A DNA stretch of 27,094 bases, from NCBI GenBank assembly GCA_017515355.1, contig JAFWGD010000213.1, forward strand, positions 1-27,094, read 5' to 3'. Below the pieces are notes generated by a model. The model was not told the DNA's origin, ran no database searches, and saw nothing but the letters and a program-made list of their open reading frames with translations. The stretch's first letter is position 1. Every line of letters starts with the position of its first letter. A program made the position numbers and the translations under genes. Below, one piece after another: positions 1 to 7,086 of the stretch. The DNA is from Coriobacteriales bacterium. GTDB lineage: Bacteria > Actinomycetota > Coriobacteriia > Coriobacteriales > CADBOM01.

Positions 1-422
1 GGCTCGATGCAGGCGCGGACGATTACCTCGCAAAGCCCTTCGGGATGATGGAGCTCGTGAGCAGATGCAATGCCCTCTTGCGAAGAGCTGGCGCATCGCC
101 TCGATGCAGCGACGAGCTGCTCGAATGCGGTCCTGTGTCGCTTAGAGCGGAGACCCACGAGGCCTATGTCGGCGATGTGCTCGTCGAGCTGACGCCCAAG
201 GAATTCGAATTGCTGAGAGCGCTGCTCTCCTCGCAGGGCAGGGTTCTTTCGCGAACGAGGATTCTCGAGGATGTTTGGGATCTGTCGTTTGCCGGGGAGA
301 CGCGCACGGTCGACACGCATGTGCAAACGCTCCGACGAAAGCTGAACGAGGCCAGTGCAGGCGCCGGCGATCTCATAAAGACGATTCGCGGGGTGGGCTA
401 CTGCATCAGGCTGGAGAGCTGA
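1..422 (+). CDS. OmpR/PhoB-family response regulator, 3' part only
   Basis: The 5' end lies outside the window. The reading frame (codons starting at position 3) opens with LDAGADDYLAKPF, the end of a receiver domain including the invariant Lys of the KPF motif. A winged-helix DNA-binding domain follows, with LTPKEFELLRALL, the recognition-helix region TRTVDTHVQTLRRKL and the closing IRGVGYCI hairpin. This is the classic architecture of a transcription factor phosphorylated by a partner kinase. The phospho-acceptor Asp is not in the window. The histidine kinase at 424 starts one base after this stop, so the two are co-transcribed and almost certainly cognate. An in-frame ATG at 45 lies inside the receiver domain and is not the real start. 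The signal and targets cannot be read from the sequence. Confidence 0.93.
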   Translation, partial: LDAGADDYLAKPFGMMELVSRCNALLRRAGASPRCSDELLECGPVSLRAETHEAYVGDVLVELTPKEFELLRALLSSQGRVLSRTRILEDVWDLSFAGETRTVDTHVQTLRRKLNEASAGAGDLIKTIRGVGYCIRLES

Positions 423-423
423 C

Positions 424-1821
424 ATGCGTGGATTGCGCACACTCCAGGGCAGGGTTTTCGCCGTTCTGTTCGCGCTGTCGCTTGTCGTGGTTCTCGCGGT
501 GACCGTTGCCATTACGAGCGCGAGCTTCTCGTCCTACGAATCCGAGGCGGAAGAGCTGCTCCTGTCTCAGACATCGACATGCGCCCACGAGATCGAGGGC
601 AAGAATGCAGCCGAGGCCTGCGAGACACTGGAGGAAATGCCCTTCGTGAACACCCGATGCACGCTTATCGCCGAAGACGGAACCGTGCTTTACGACAACT
701 TTGCCGATCCTGCCAGCATGGACAACCACTCTGAGCGCGAGGAGATCGTCGCTGCGCGCGAAAGCGGCCGTGTTGCCATGATGCGCCGATCGCAGACGCT
801 GGGATCCGACACGCTCTACGCGGCAGTCCAGCTCGACAACGGGATGATCCTGCGCTTGGCGGAAACCCGCGCCTCCCTCGCATCGTTTCTTGGCAGCATG
901 TCAACCCAGCTCGCAATCTCCCTGTTCGCCATCATCGTGATCTCCTTCGTCGTTGCACGGCTGCTCACCCGTATGATTGTCCGACCCTTGCGCGAAGTCG
1001 ACCTCAAGAGCGAGGGGGAGGAGCCGATAGCGGGCGCCTATGAGGAGCTGCGCCCCCTTCTGCAGCGCATCGACGCGCAGCGACGAGAGCTTGAGGACAA
1101 GAATGCGGAGCTCGAGCGCGCCGTCATGCAGCGCAGGGAGTTCACGAGCAATGTGAGCCACGAGATGAAGAGCCCGCTTCAGGTGATCGGCGGATACGCG
1201 GAGCTGATGGAAAACGGGATGGTGGCGCCGGAGGATGTTCCGAGATTCGCGAACCTGATACATCGGGAGTCGGACTCCATGCGCGCCCTTATCGACGATG
1301 TTCTGGTGCTATCGCGGCTTGATGAGCGCGCAGAAGAGACGCGAGATCTCGTCTCGCTCTCCCAGACGTGCCAGCGAGTGGCCAATCGCCTCGAAGCCTC
1401 GGCGCAGGAGAATGGCATCGAGGTCAAGCTTGCCTTGGACGAGGACGTGATCGTTCTTGGAAGCGAGCCCCTCGTCAAGCAGATGGTCTACAACCTGGTC
1501 GACAACGCCATAAAGTACAACCAACGTGGCGGCGTTGCCTGCGTGACGGTGGCGAGCTTGGACGGCAACGCCGTGCTCACTGTCGACGATGATGGCCCGG
1601 GAGTGCCCGAAGATCTTCGCGACAGGGTGTTCGAGCGCTTCTATCGCGTTGACACGAGTCGCACTAGAACGGATGGCGAGTCGGGTGGAACGGGTCTTGG
1701 GCTTGCAATCGTCAAACATGCCGCTGGGACGCTTGGAGGTACGGTAAGCGTGGAGGATTCGCCACTAGGAGGGGCGCGATTCAAGATCGTGCTCCCGGCG
1801 AGCCAGATGGATTCCCGCTAA
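424..1821 (+). CDS. Sensor histidine kinase (PhoR/ResE-like)
   Basis: A 465-residue membrane sensor kinase, partner of the response regulator just upstream. A first membrane helix lies at about residues 10-32, an extracytoplasmic sensor region of about 130 residues follows, and a second helix lies at about 162-183. The linker (RMIVRPLREVD, then charged sequence likely to form a coiled coil at 205-240) resembles only the start of a HAMP domain. The phospho-acceptor is H246 in SNVSHEMKSPL. The ATPase domain has the N box NLVDNAIKYN (N361), the G1 box DDDGPG (388-393), an F box ERFYRVD and the G2 box GTGLGL (422-427), so all catalytic motifs are intact. The sensor domain matches nothing I recognise and its stimulus is unknown. 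The gene is followed by a G+C-rich hairpin. Confidence 0.93.
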   Translation: MRGLRTLQGRVFAVLFALSLVVVLAVTVAITSASFSSYESEAEELLLSQTSTCAHEIEGKNAAEACETLEEMPFVNTRCTLIAEDGTVLYDNFADPASMDNHSEREEIVAARESGRVAMMRRSQTLGSDTLYAAVQLDNGMILRLAETRASLASFLGSMSTQLAISLFAIIVISFVVARLLTRMIVRPLREVDLKSEGEEPIAGAYEELRPLLQRIDAQRRELEDKNAELERAVMQRREFTSNVSHEMKSPLQVIGGYAELMENGMVAPEDVPRFANLIHRESDSMRALIDDVLVLSRLDERAEETRDLVSLSQTCQRVANRLEASAQENGIEVKLALDEDVIVLGSEPLVKQMVYNLVDNAIKYNQRGGVACVTVASLDGNAVLTVDDDGPGVPEDLRDRVFERFYRVDTSRTRTDGESGGTGLGLAIVKHAAGTLGGTVSVEDSPLGGARFKIVLPASQMDSR

Positions 1822-1827
1822 CGCAGC

Positions 1828-1864
1828 GCGCCCGCCCCGGCAACTTGCTCGAGGCGGGCGCTTT
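1828..1864 (+). terminator. Probable rho-independent terminator after the kinase gene
   Basis: GCGCCCGCC (1828-1836) pairs perfectly with GGCGGGCGC (1853-1861) and is followed by TTTAAT. The loop is long (16 nt) and the T-run short, so it is probably of moderate strength. It lies 7 nt after the stop of the kinase gene. Confidence 0.6.
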
Positions 1865-1870
1865 AATCAA

Positions 1871-1887
1871 CCTGCCAACTTGGCAGG
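1871..1887 (-). terminator. Hairpin between convergent genes, possible terminator for the URO-D gene
   Basis: CCTGCCAACTTGGCAGG is an almost perfect palindrome (7-8 bp arms, loop of 1-3 nt) 22 nt beyond the stop of the minus-strand gene. On that strand it is followed by TTGATTAAAG, which is only modestly T-rich. It could equally be a protein-binding site. Confidence 0.35.
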
Positions 1888-1909
1888 CACAGTCAACTGA
1901 CAGGCGTTT

Positions 1910-3166
1910 CTAGTACTTGCCGTACTCCTTGACGGTTTCGATCATCGCCAGCACGTTCTCGTGCGGCGAGTAGTCGATGCCGTGGCTGGTCTCGAAGATG
2001 AATCCGCCGCCAGGGGCCAGCAGGTCGAGGATGCGCTTCGTCTCGTCCTTGATCTGCTCGGGGGTCCTGCGGTCGAGATATGGCGTGTGGAATCCTCCGG
2101 CGAGGCATGCGACTCCGCCGAGAACCTTCTTCGCCTTGACCCAGTCGACGTTCTCGAAGTGGTAGACCACCTTGCCCGTCGGCACCTCGGCGAGATGCTC
2201 GAGACGCGTGGTGTAGGGGCCCTCTGTGTAGATGTAGGGGATCATTCCCACGTCGATGATGTGGTTGATGATGATCTGCAGGTGGTTCCAGTAGAACTTG
2301 ACGTAGTCCTCGTCGCTCATGAAGCCGTCCATGCCCTTGTGCAGCGGCATGAAGACGTACTTGCCAGGCCACGTTTGCGCCGCCATGTCGATCATCATCA
2401 GCTGGTTCTGGAGCTCTTCCTCGCAAAATGCCATGACCTCGTTCGGATACTCGCCCATGTCGATCAATCCATCGACGGTGCCGCGATAGAAGTCGCTATA
2501 GGTGTCGAAGGGAACGGAGGCCATCGCGCGCGTCATCACCGGGTAGCCCGCCTCCTCGATAGCCGCGTTGAGCCCCGCCATCGCCGGGCCGTTGACCATG
2601 AGCTTATCGCCGATGGCCCAGAGCTTCTCGACCATGTTGCGGAAGTCCGGATGGCTGAAGGTGCCCGCCATCTGCAGGAAGCTGACGAACGGGTTGAGTC
2701 CGCGGGCGGGAATCATGGCCAGCGGAGCGAGCAGGCCGCTCGAACGCGGGGCACCCTTTGCGAGTGCCCACTCGGCGCGGTTGTATGCGAAATCCTCGAC
2801 CTCGTCATCCTCGACCACCGGGAATTCGAGGAACTGGTGGATCGAGTTCTTGTCGATCCTGGCGTTGGGCATGCCGGCCCACATGATCGTCTTCGGGTCG
2901 GCGAGCTCGTAGACCGGGCCCATGCCGACGTTGACGTAGTCCTGTCCCATGACCATGTCCGGGTCGAACAGCTCTGCGAACCTCAGCATGTCTGCCGTTG
3001 CCAGCTCGGCCTTCTCGTCGTAGAGGATCTCCGCCATCGTGTGGCCGGCATCGTAGAACGGGAAGCACTGCAAAATCGGATTGATGGGCACGCGGTCTGG
3101 CTCCTTGAGGGCAATCGCGTCGTACAATCTGCTGATCTTCTCGTTGTATTTGGCTTGATTGGACAT
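1910..3166 (-). CDS. Uroporphyrinogen decarboxylase (URO-D) family protein
   Basis: A 418-residue protein of the URO-D superfamily, a TIM-barrel fold that includes HemE and the methylcobamide:coenzyme M methyltransferases MtaA and MtbA. I chose the ATG at 3166 (MSNQAKYNEK) over the one at 3199 because AAAGGGG sits 5 nt upstream. Family-like stretches include RLYDAIALKEPDRVPINP near the start, MPLHKGMDGFMSDEDYVKFYW, and the closing APGGGFIFETSHGIDY. Where MtaA/MtbA-type enzymes carry a zinc-binding His-x-Cys followed by Gly, this protein reads YIYTEGPY, so the usual zinc pair looks absent. No haem-synthesis genes are nearby, so it is probably not HemE. Members in anaerobes are often linked to one-carbon transfer or demethylation, but I cannot assign a substrate. 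No corrinoid protein or activase gene is visible next to it. Confidence 0.85.
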   Translation of the reverse strand: MSNQAKYNEKISRLYDAIALKEPDRVPINPILQCFPFYDAGHTMAEILYDEKAELATADMLRFAELFDPDMVMGQDYVNVGMGPVYELADPKTIMWAGMPNARIDKNSIHQFLEFPVVEDDEVEDFAYNRAEWALAKGAPRSSGLLAPLAMIPARGLNPFVSFLQMAGTFSHPDFRNMVEKLWAIGDKLMVNGPAMAGLNAAIEEAGYPVMTRAMASVPFDTYSDFYRGTVDGLIDMGEYPNEVMAFCEEELQNQLMMIDMAAQTWPGKYVFMPLHKGMDGFMSDEDYVKFYWNHLQIIINHIIDVGMIPYIYTEGPYTTRLEHLAEVPTGKVVYHFENVDWVKAKKVLGGVACLAGGFHTPYLDRRTPEQIKDETKRILDLLAPGGGFIFETSHGIDYSPHENVLAMIETVKEYGKY

Positions 3167-3478
3167 AGTTACCCCTTTCCATGCGTTGCGAGTCGTCATT
3201 GCTGCGGCTGCGCAGCCATGCCAGCTGCCGCGCGTCCGCGAAGAATGCGCCGATTGCCAGTCAGGCGCATTCGGTATCCCTGTGATTCAAATTATAGGGA
3301 GGTTTCCAAAGTTGACGTTCGTAATTGGCTATTTGCTTACAAATGTAGTGAAATGACGAGCGCGCTCTGGATGCCGATGCCCTGCGCGATTCGGTAGCGT
3401 GCGAGCGCGACATGGACGCTCCGCGGCCTGTTTTGTGGGAGAATGTTGTTGAACGATTCAATCGATGAAAGGCTTCCC
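3167..3478. other. Divergent intergenic region, no gene seen
   Basis: This 312-base gap separates the start of the minus-strand URO-D gene from the start of the plus-strand acetyltransferase fusion. On the minus strand there is a perfect TATAAT (complement of 3291-3296), with no good -35 box 17 nt upstream, which hints at activator dependence. A short palindrome ATTTG-CTTA-CAAAT lies at 3331-3344, roughly 50 bases upstream of that start site. The 9-bp inverted repeat at 3243-3272 is listed separately. On the plus strand TTGACG (3312-3317) is a possible -35 box, but no -10 sits at normal spacing. Open frames here have no ribosome site or recognisable product. Confidence 0.5.
3243..3272 (-). 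promoter_or_regulatory. Inverted repeat in the leader of the URO-D gene
   Basis: GAATGCGCC (3243-3251) and GGCGCATTC (3264-3272) form a perfect 9-bp inverted repeat with a 12-nt spacer. It lies between the predicted -10 box (3291-3296) and the start codon (3166), so it would be transcribed. It could be an operator for a dimeric regulator or a leader hairpin. No T-run follows on either strand, which argues against a simple terminator. Confidence 0.5.
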
Positions 3479-4597
3479 ATGCAGAGCACTGCCGGCACGA
3501 TAGAAACCCCGAGACTCATCCTGCGTCCGTGGAAGGCGAGCGACGCGCGCGCCCTCTACGTTGCGACATGCGATCCCGAGATCGGATCGAAGGCGGGTTG
3601 GGCTCCCCACAGAAGCGTCGAGGAGTGCAAGCAGGTGATCGCCGATGCGCTCATGGCGCCCGAGAACTACGCGCTGACGATCAAGGGAACCGCGCGCTCG
3701 ATGCGTCCCGTGGGTTCGATCGAGCTCACTTTCGGCGGCGGCGACGACCTCGATATCGGAGCCGACGAGGCGGAGCTCACATTCTGGATCGCCAAGCCAT
3801 TCTGGGGCAACGGATATATGCCGGAGGCGATCATCGCCCTGCTGCGCCACGCCTTCCTCGACCTCGGGCTCTCGGCCGTATGGTGCGGCTACTTCGAGGG
3901 CAATGCCCAAGGCGCGCGCGTGCAGGAGAAGACGGGCTTCATCTTCCAGTACACGATCGCCGACGCGCCAAGGCCGTTTTACAACGACACCGCCAGCAAG
4001 CATTTCACGCGCCTGACCCGCGATCAATGGCAGAGGGGCCAGGGCAACGACCCCATCGACTCCGCTTCCGTAGCCAATCAGCTCGACGAGGCGGCCGACC
4101 TCATAGAGAGGATCCCGCTCGTCGCGCAGATTCGTTCGGGCGGGCAGACCGGCGCCGACCGCGGCTCGCTGGATGCGGCGCGCGAGGCGGGCATCCCGAT
4201 TTGCGGATGGTGCCCGGCCAACGGGCTTGCCGAGGACTCGACTCCCGGCAACACGCTGCTGGAGATGTACCCAGAGCTCGTCTCCACGCCGTCGACGGGT
4301 TACGTGCAGCGAACCGCTTGGAACGTGCGCGACTCGCACGCGACGCTGATAGTGGCGCCCGATGGCCTCGAGCCAGGCAGCGGCACCGAGATGACGAAGC
4401 GCTTCGCAGAGGCTTATGGCAGGCCATGCCTCGTGGTTGCGGGACCAGAGGATCTGGATGACATCATCCCGTGGCTGGAGCGCGAGGGCAAGGGCTTGGT
4501 GCTCAACGTCGCAGGGCCGCGCGAGTCGAAGCTTCCCGGCGTGTACGAGATCACGAAAGCGGTGATCGCGGCGCTTCTAGGCGGCGAGTTGGGCTAA
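3479..4597 (+). CDS. GNAT acetyltransferase fused to a putative molybdenum-carrier (cpYpsA/SLOG) domain
   Basis: A 372-residue two-domain protein. Residues 1-182 are a RimJ/RimL-type GNAT N-acetyltransferase: opening ETPRLILRPW, acetyl-CoA loop around WGNGYMPEA (109-117), then the family-typical NAQGARVQEKTGF. After a linker (about 183-215), residues 216-368 resemble the cpYpsA family, annotated as putative molybdenum carriers and related to the SLOG/Rossmann nucleotide-binding fold. This half shows RSGGQTGADRG (219-229), GWCPANGLAED, YVQRTAWNVRDSHATLIV and VLNVAGPRESKLPGVYE. The start at 3479 was chosen over the ATG at 3443 because GAAAGG lies 7 nt before it; the earlier ATG has its purine stretch too close. 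Alone, the first half would acetylate a protein or small-molecule amine; the second may bind a nucleotide or molybdenum species. Both are inferred. moeA and mog lie 2-3 kb away. Confidence 0.85.
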   Translation: MQSTAGTIETPRLILRPWKASDARALYVATCDPEIGSKAGWAPHRSVEECKQVIADALMAPENYALTIKGTARSMRPVGSIELTFGGGDDLDIGADEAELTFWIAKPFWGNGYMPEAIIALLRHAFLDLGLSAVWCGYFEGNAQGARVQEKTGFIFQYTIADAPRPFYNDTASKHFTRLTRDQWQRGQGNDPIDSASVANQLDEAADLIERIPLVAQIRSGGQTGADRGSLDAAREAGIPICGWCPANGLAEDSTPGNTLLEMYPELVSTPSTGYVQRTAWNVRDSHATLIVAPDGLEPGSGTEMTKRFAEAYGRPCLVVAGPEDLDDIIPWLEREGKGLVLNVAGPRESKLPGVYEITKAVIAALLGGELG

Positions 4598-4792
4598 TCG
4601 AGACAGATTACGCATATTCCCCGCTAGTGCGCATTTTCACCCATTATCCACTTGCGTTGGCAGAGCGATTCCAACTAGTGCGTTTGTGGTGCGGGCTCAA
4701 GGGACTATTCTCCACGCGTCCGTTTACCCACAATATCAGCTTTGCTGCATGAATTATTCACAAGGACACATTTGCCATAGGATAGAAACGAA

Positions 4793-4807
4793 CTGTAACC
4801 GTTACAG
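4793..4807 (+). promoter_or_regulatory. Palindromic operator candidate at the TetR-family gene
   Basis: CTGTAACCGTTACAG is a perfect palindrome (7-bp arms, one central base) that ends 11 nt before the ATG of the TetR-family gene and touches its ribosome site AGGGAG. TetR-family repressors commonly bind such palindromes in their own promoters, so autoregulation is likely but inferred. A -35/-10 pair upstream is weak: TTCACA at 4757 and TAGGAT at 4778. Confidence 0.55.
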
Positions 4808-4818
4808 GGAGTACGAGA

Positions 4819-5385
4819 ATGTATCATATTTCCAAAGATGCGCGCGCCAGGAAATCGGCCACACTGATCTGCAATGCGGTTCTCGAGCTGGCTCAAACGA
4901 AGAAGCTCGATTACATCAACGTTTCTGACATCCAAAAGCAGTCGACGGTCAGCCGCAGCACCTTCTACCGCCTCTTCGACAACATCATGGATGTGCTGGC
5001 ATACATGTGCGATCAGATGGTCGACGCCACCACGCGCAAAGCAGACGAGATATTCGAAAGCTCAAGGCGCGAAGCCATGCTCTCGATCATCTCCAACGGG
5101 ATGGAAAACTCCGCCCTGCTCCAGGTTCTCGTTGAAAACAACCACGTCGATATCCTGTACCGCTCCTATCTCAAGCATGCGGAAGATATCGTTAAGCAGG
5201 TCGATAGCGATCTGACCACTGACGATGCGGTCGCGCAGTACCTCATACACGACATGCCTATCTTCGTATCGTCCATGTTCCACACATGGGTCTCGCGCGG
5301 ACAGCGCGAAACCCCAGAGGAGCTCTATGAGATCTTCAAGAAGTGCTTCTCGTATGGTGCGGCGATGTTCGGCGCGAACGACTAG
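4819..5385 (+). CDS. TetR/AcrR-family transcriptional regulator
   Basis: A 188-residue one-component regulator. The N-terminal TetR helix-turn-helix is clear: RARKSATLICNAVLELAQ forms helix 1, and INVSDIQKQSTVSRSTFYRLF (about residues 33-53) holds the helix-turn-helix with the family-typical STFYRLF ending. Residues after about 60 form a helical effector-binding domain with no recognisable ligand pocket. The start is supported by AGGGAG 8 nt upstream. A palindrome just before the gene is a good autoregulatory site. It is not divergent from an obvious target. Its stop overlaps the stop of the convergent aldo/keto reductase gene, so antisense interference at the 3' ends is possible. Effector and regulon are unknown. 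Confidence 0.9.
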   Translation: MYHISKDARARKSATLICNAVLELAQTKKLDYINVSDIQKQSTVSRSTFYRLFDNIMDVLAYMCDQMVDATTRKADEIFESSRREAMLSIISNGMENSALLQVLVENNHVDILYRSYLKHAEDIVKQVDSDLTTDDAVAQYLIHDMPIFVSSMFHTWVSRGQRETPEELYEIFKKCFSYGAAMFGAND

Positions 5386-6482
5386 GATCTGTTCGCCAGT
5401 TTTTCCATAATCGAGGGGATATCGATTCCCTGCGGGCAGTGCTGCGTGCACGCCCCGCAACCTACGCATGTCTGCGGGCCCTTCTCCAGCCAGCCAAGCT
5501 GCTCTTCGGCAGACGCTTTGTTTCCCATCGCCAGCTCGTTGAAGGCCTCCATCGCCACGGGGATGTCTATGCCAGACGGGCAGCTCTCGGTGCAGTATCT
5601 GCATGCGGTGCACGGGGCAGCCATCGACTCCCTGATCGCCCCGCACGACTTCAGCACCAGTTCGACCTCCCGGGCGTTGAGAGCCCTTCCATTGAAGGTT
5701 GCGACGTTGTCCGTCAGCTGCTCGAGGTTCGACATTCCGGAGAGGATGACCTTCGCGTTGTCGAAGCGCTTCACCCAGCGCATCGCCCATGAGGCGGCGC
5801 TCCAATCGGGCTGCAGGCTGCGCATCTCGGCTGCGTCTCCGGCGAACTTCGCGAGCTTTCCGCCGCGCACCGGCTCCATGATGACCAGGGGGATGCCGCG
5901 CTCCTCGAATAGCTCGTACTCCTCCTTCGCGGTTCCGTTGACCCAGTCGTAGTAGTTGAACTGGATCTGCGCGAAATCCCATTCGTGCTCGTCTGCGAAG
6001 CGGCGCGAGGTCTTGACCGATGCGTGCGTCGAGAATCCGAACTGCCCGATCTTGCCCTCCTCCTTCATGCGTTGGAAGAACTCGATGCTGCCCTTGTTGG
6101 TGTATGTCTTGTAGCTGCTGTCGGTGAGGCCGTGGATGAGGTAGAAGTCGATGAAGTCGACCTTCAGGCGCCGAAGCTGGTTCTCGAATGCCTTGCGGTA
6201 GTCGGGATGACCGAGCGCGTAGTACTTCGTGGCGATGTGGAAGCTGTCGCGGTCGTAGCGCTTGACGAGCGCCTTGCCGAGGAACTCCTCCGAGCCCAAG
6301 TAGACGATTGCGGCATCGTAGTAGTTGATTCCGAGCTCCTGCGCGGTGCTGATGATCCTCTCCGCGCGCTTGTAGTCGATTCCTCCGAGTTTGGCGATGC
6401 TTCTTGGCAGGCGCATGTTGCCCATGCCGAGCCGAGAGACCTTCACTCCGTTGAGATCCACGTATTCCATCGGTACCGCCAT
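5382..6482 (-). CDS. Aldo/keto reductase with C-terminal 4Fe-4S ferredoxin domain
   Basis: A 366-residue oxidoreductase. Residues 1-270 form an aldo/keto reductase barrel with the expected tetrad D56 (INYYDAA), Y61, K86 (HIATKYY) and H117 (FYLIHGL). The C-terminal part carries two CxxCxxCxxxCP motifs, C291/C294/C297/C301 and C339/C342/C345/C349, which should bind two 4Fe-4S clusters. This class is common in anaerobes and probably couples NAD(P)H chemistry to ferredoxin-type electron transfer; the substrate is unknown. The ATG at 6482 is used; an alternative ATG at 6470 is possible, and neither has a strong ribosome site. It lies 73 bases downstream of mog on the same strand and may be read through from that operon. 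Its last base pairs overlap the convergent TetR-family gene. Confidence 0.92.
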   Translation of the reverse strand: MAVPMEYVDLNGVKVSRLGMGNMRLPRSIAKLGGIDYKRAERIISTAQELGINYYDAAIVYLGSEEFLGKALVKRYDRDSFHIATKYYALGHPDYRKAFENQLRRLKVDFIDFYLIHGLTDSSYKTYTNKGSIEFFQRMKEEGKIGQFGFSTHASVKTSRRFADEHEWDFAQIQFNYYDWVNGTAKEEYELFEERGIPLVIMEPVRGGKLAKFAGDAAEMRSLQPDWSAASWAMRWVKRFDNAKVILSGMSNLEQLTDNVATFNGRALNAREVELVLKSCGAIRESMAAPCTACRYCTESCPSGIDIPVAMEAFNELAMGNKASAEEQLGWLEKGPQTCVGCGACTQHCPQGIDIPSIMEKLANRS

Positions 6483-6555
6483 TCAGTCCAGGTGGTGCTA
6501 CCTTGCGTGCTGTTGCGGTGCTGCTGGTGCTTGGTGGCGCTTGGGCGGCGACGGC

Positions 6556-7050
6556 CTAGTGGCCTTCGCCGGCCATCATGTGGGCCGCGTGTTCGAGGAC
6601 TCCCACGACGCCCTCCCAGTTCTCCCGAGCGGCCTTCTCGCTGCCAGGGAAGTTGATGACGAGGGTGCGCCCGCGCTGCGCCGCTATGGCCCTGGAGAGC
6701 ATTGCCCGCGGCGTGATCTGCATGCTGTGGGCGCGCATCCCCTCGGCGATTCCGGGAACCTCGCGCTCGCAGACGGCGCGCGTGGCCTCGGGGGTCACGT
6801 CGCGCAGCGATAGCCCGCTTCCGCCGCAGGTCAGGATGACGTCTACATCGAGGTCATCCGCCGCCTCAACGATGGCCAGCGAGATCTGCTCGATCTCGTC
6901 CTTGACTATGACATGGCTTTCGCAGATCCAGCCCTGCTCGGCGATCAGGCCCTTGAGGGCAGCTCCCGCCGTGTCCTGCTCGAGCGTGCGCGTGTCGGAG
7001 CACGTGATGATTGCAAACCTGATCTTCATTGGCTCGTAGTTCTCGCCCAT
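6556..7050 (-). CDS. mog: Molybdopterin adenylyltransferase (Mog/MoaB family)
   Basis: A 164-residue cytosolic enzyme that adenylylates molybdopterin, activating it before molybdate insertion. The opening IRFAIITCSDTR, the substrate loop CGGSGLSLRDVTPEAT (residues 75-90) and the INFPGSEKAARENW segment are all family hallmarks. Its size matches single-domain MogA/MoaB proteins. The start at 7050 has AGGAGA 7-8 nt upstream. The gene follows moeA by 36 bases on the same strand, so the two are very likely co-transcribed and work in sequence. MogA and MoaB are hard to separate by eye; the product call is safe at family level. No other moa genes are in the window. Confidence 0.9.
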   Translation of the reverse strand: MGENYEPMKIRFAIITCSDTRTLEQDTAGAALKGLIAEQGWICESHVIVKDEIEQISLAIVEAADDLDVDVILTCGGSGLSLRDVTPEATRAVCEREVPGIAEGMRAHSMQITPRAMLSRAIAAQRGRTLVINFPGSEKAARENWEGVVGVLEHAAHMMAGEGH

Positions 7051-7086
7051 AGCCCTCTCCTTGCTTTGTGCGCCGCGTGCAGTTCT

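Noticed and set aside
1961..3397. Long 478-codon plus-strand open frame opposite the URO-D gene
   Set aside because: It is antisense to a well-supported gene, with Val/Asp/Arg/His-rich composition typical of a G+C-rich shadow frame, and no ribosome site.
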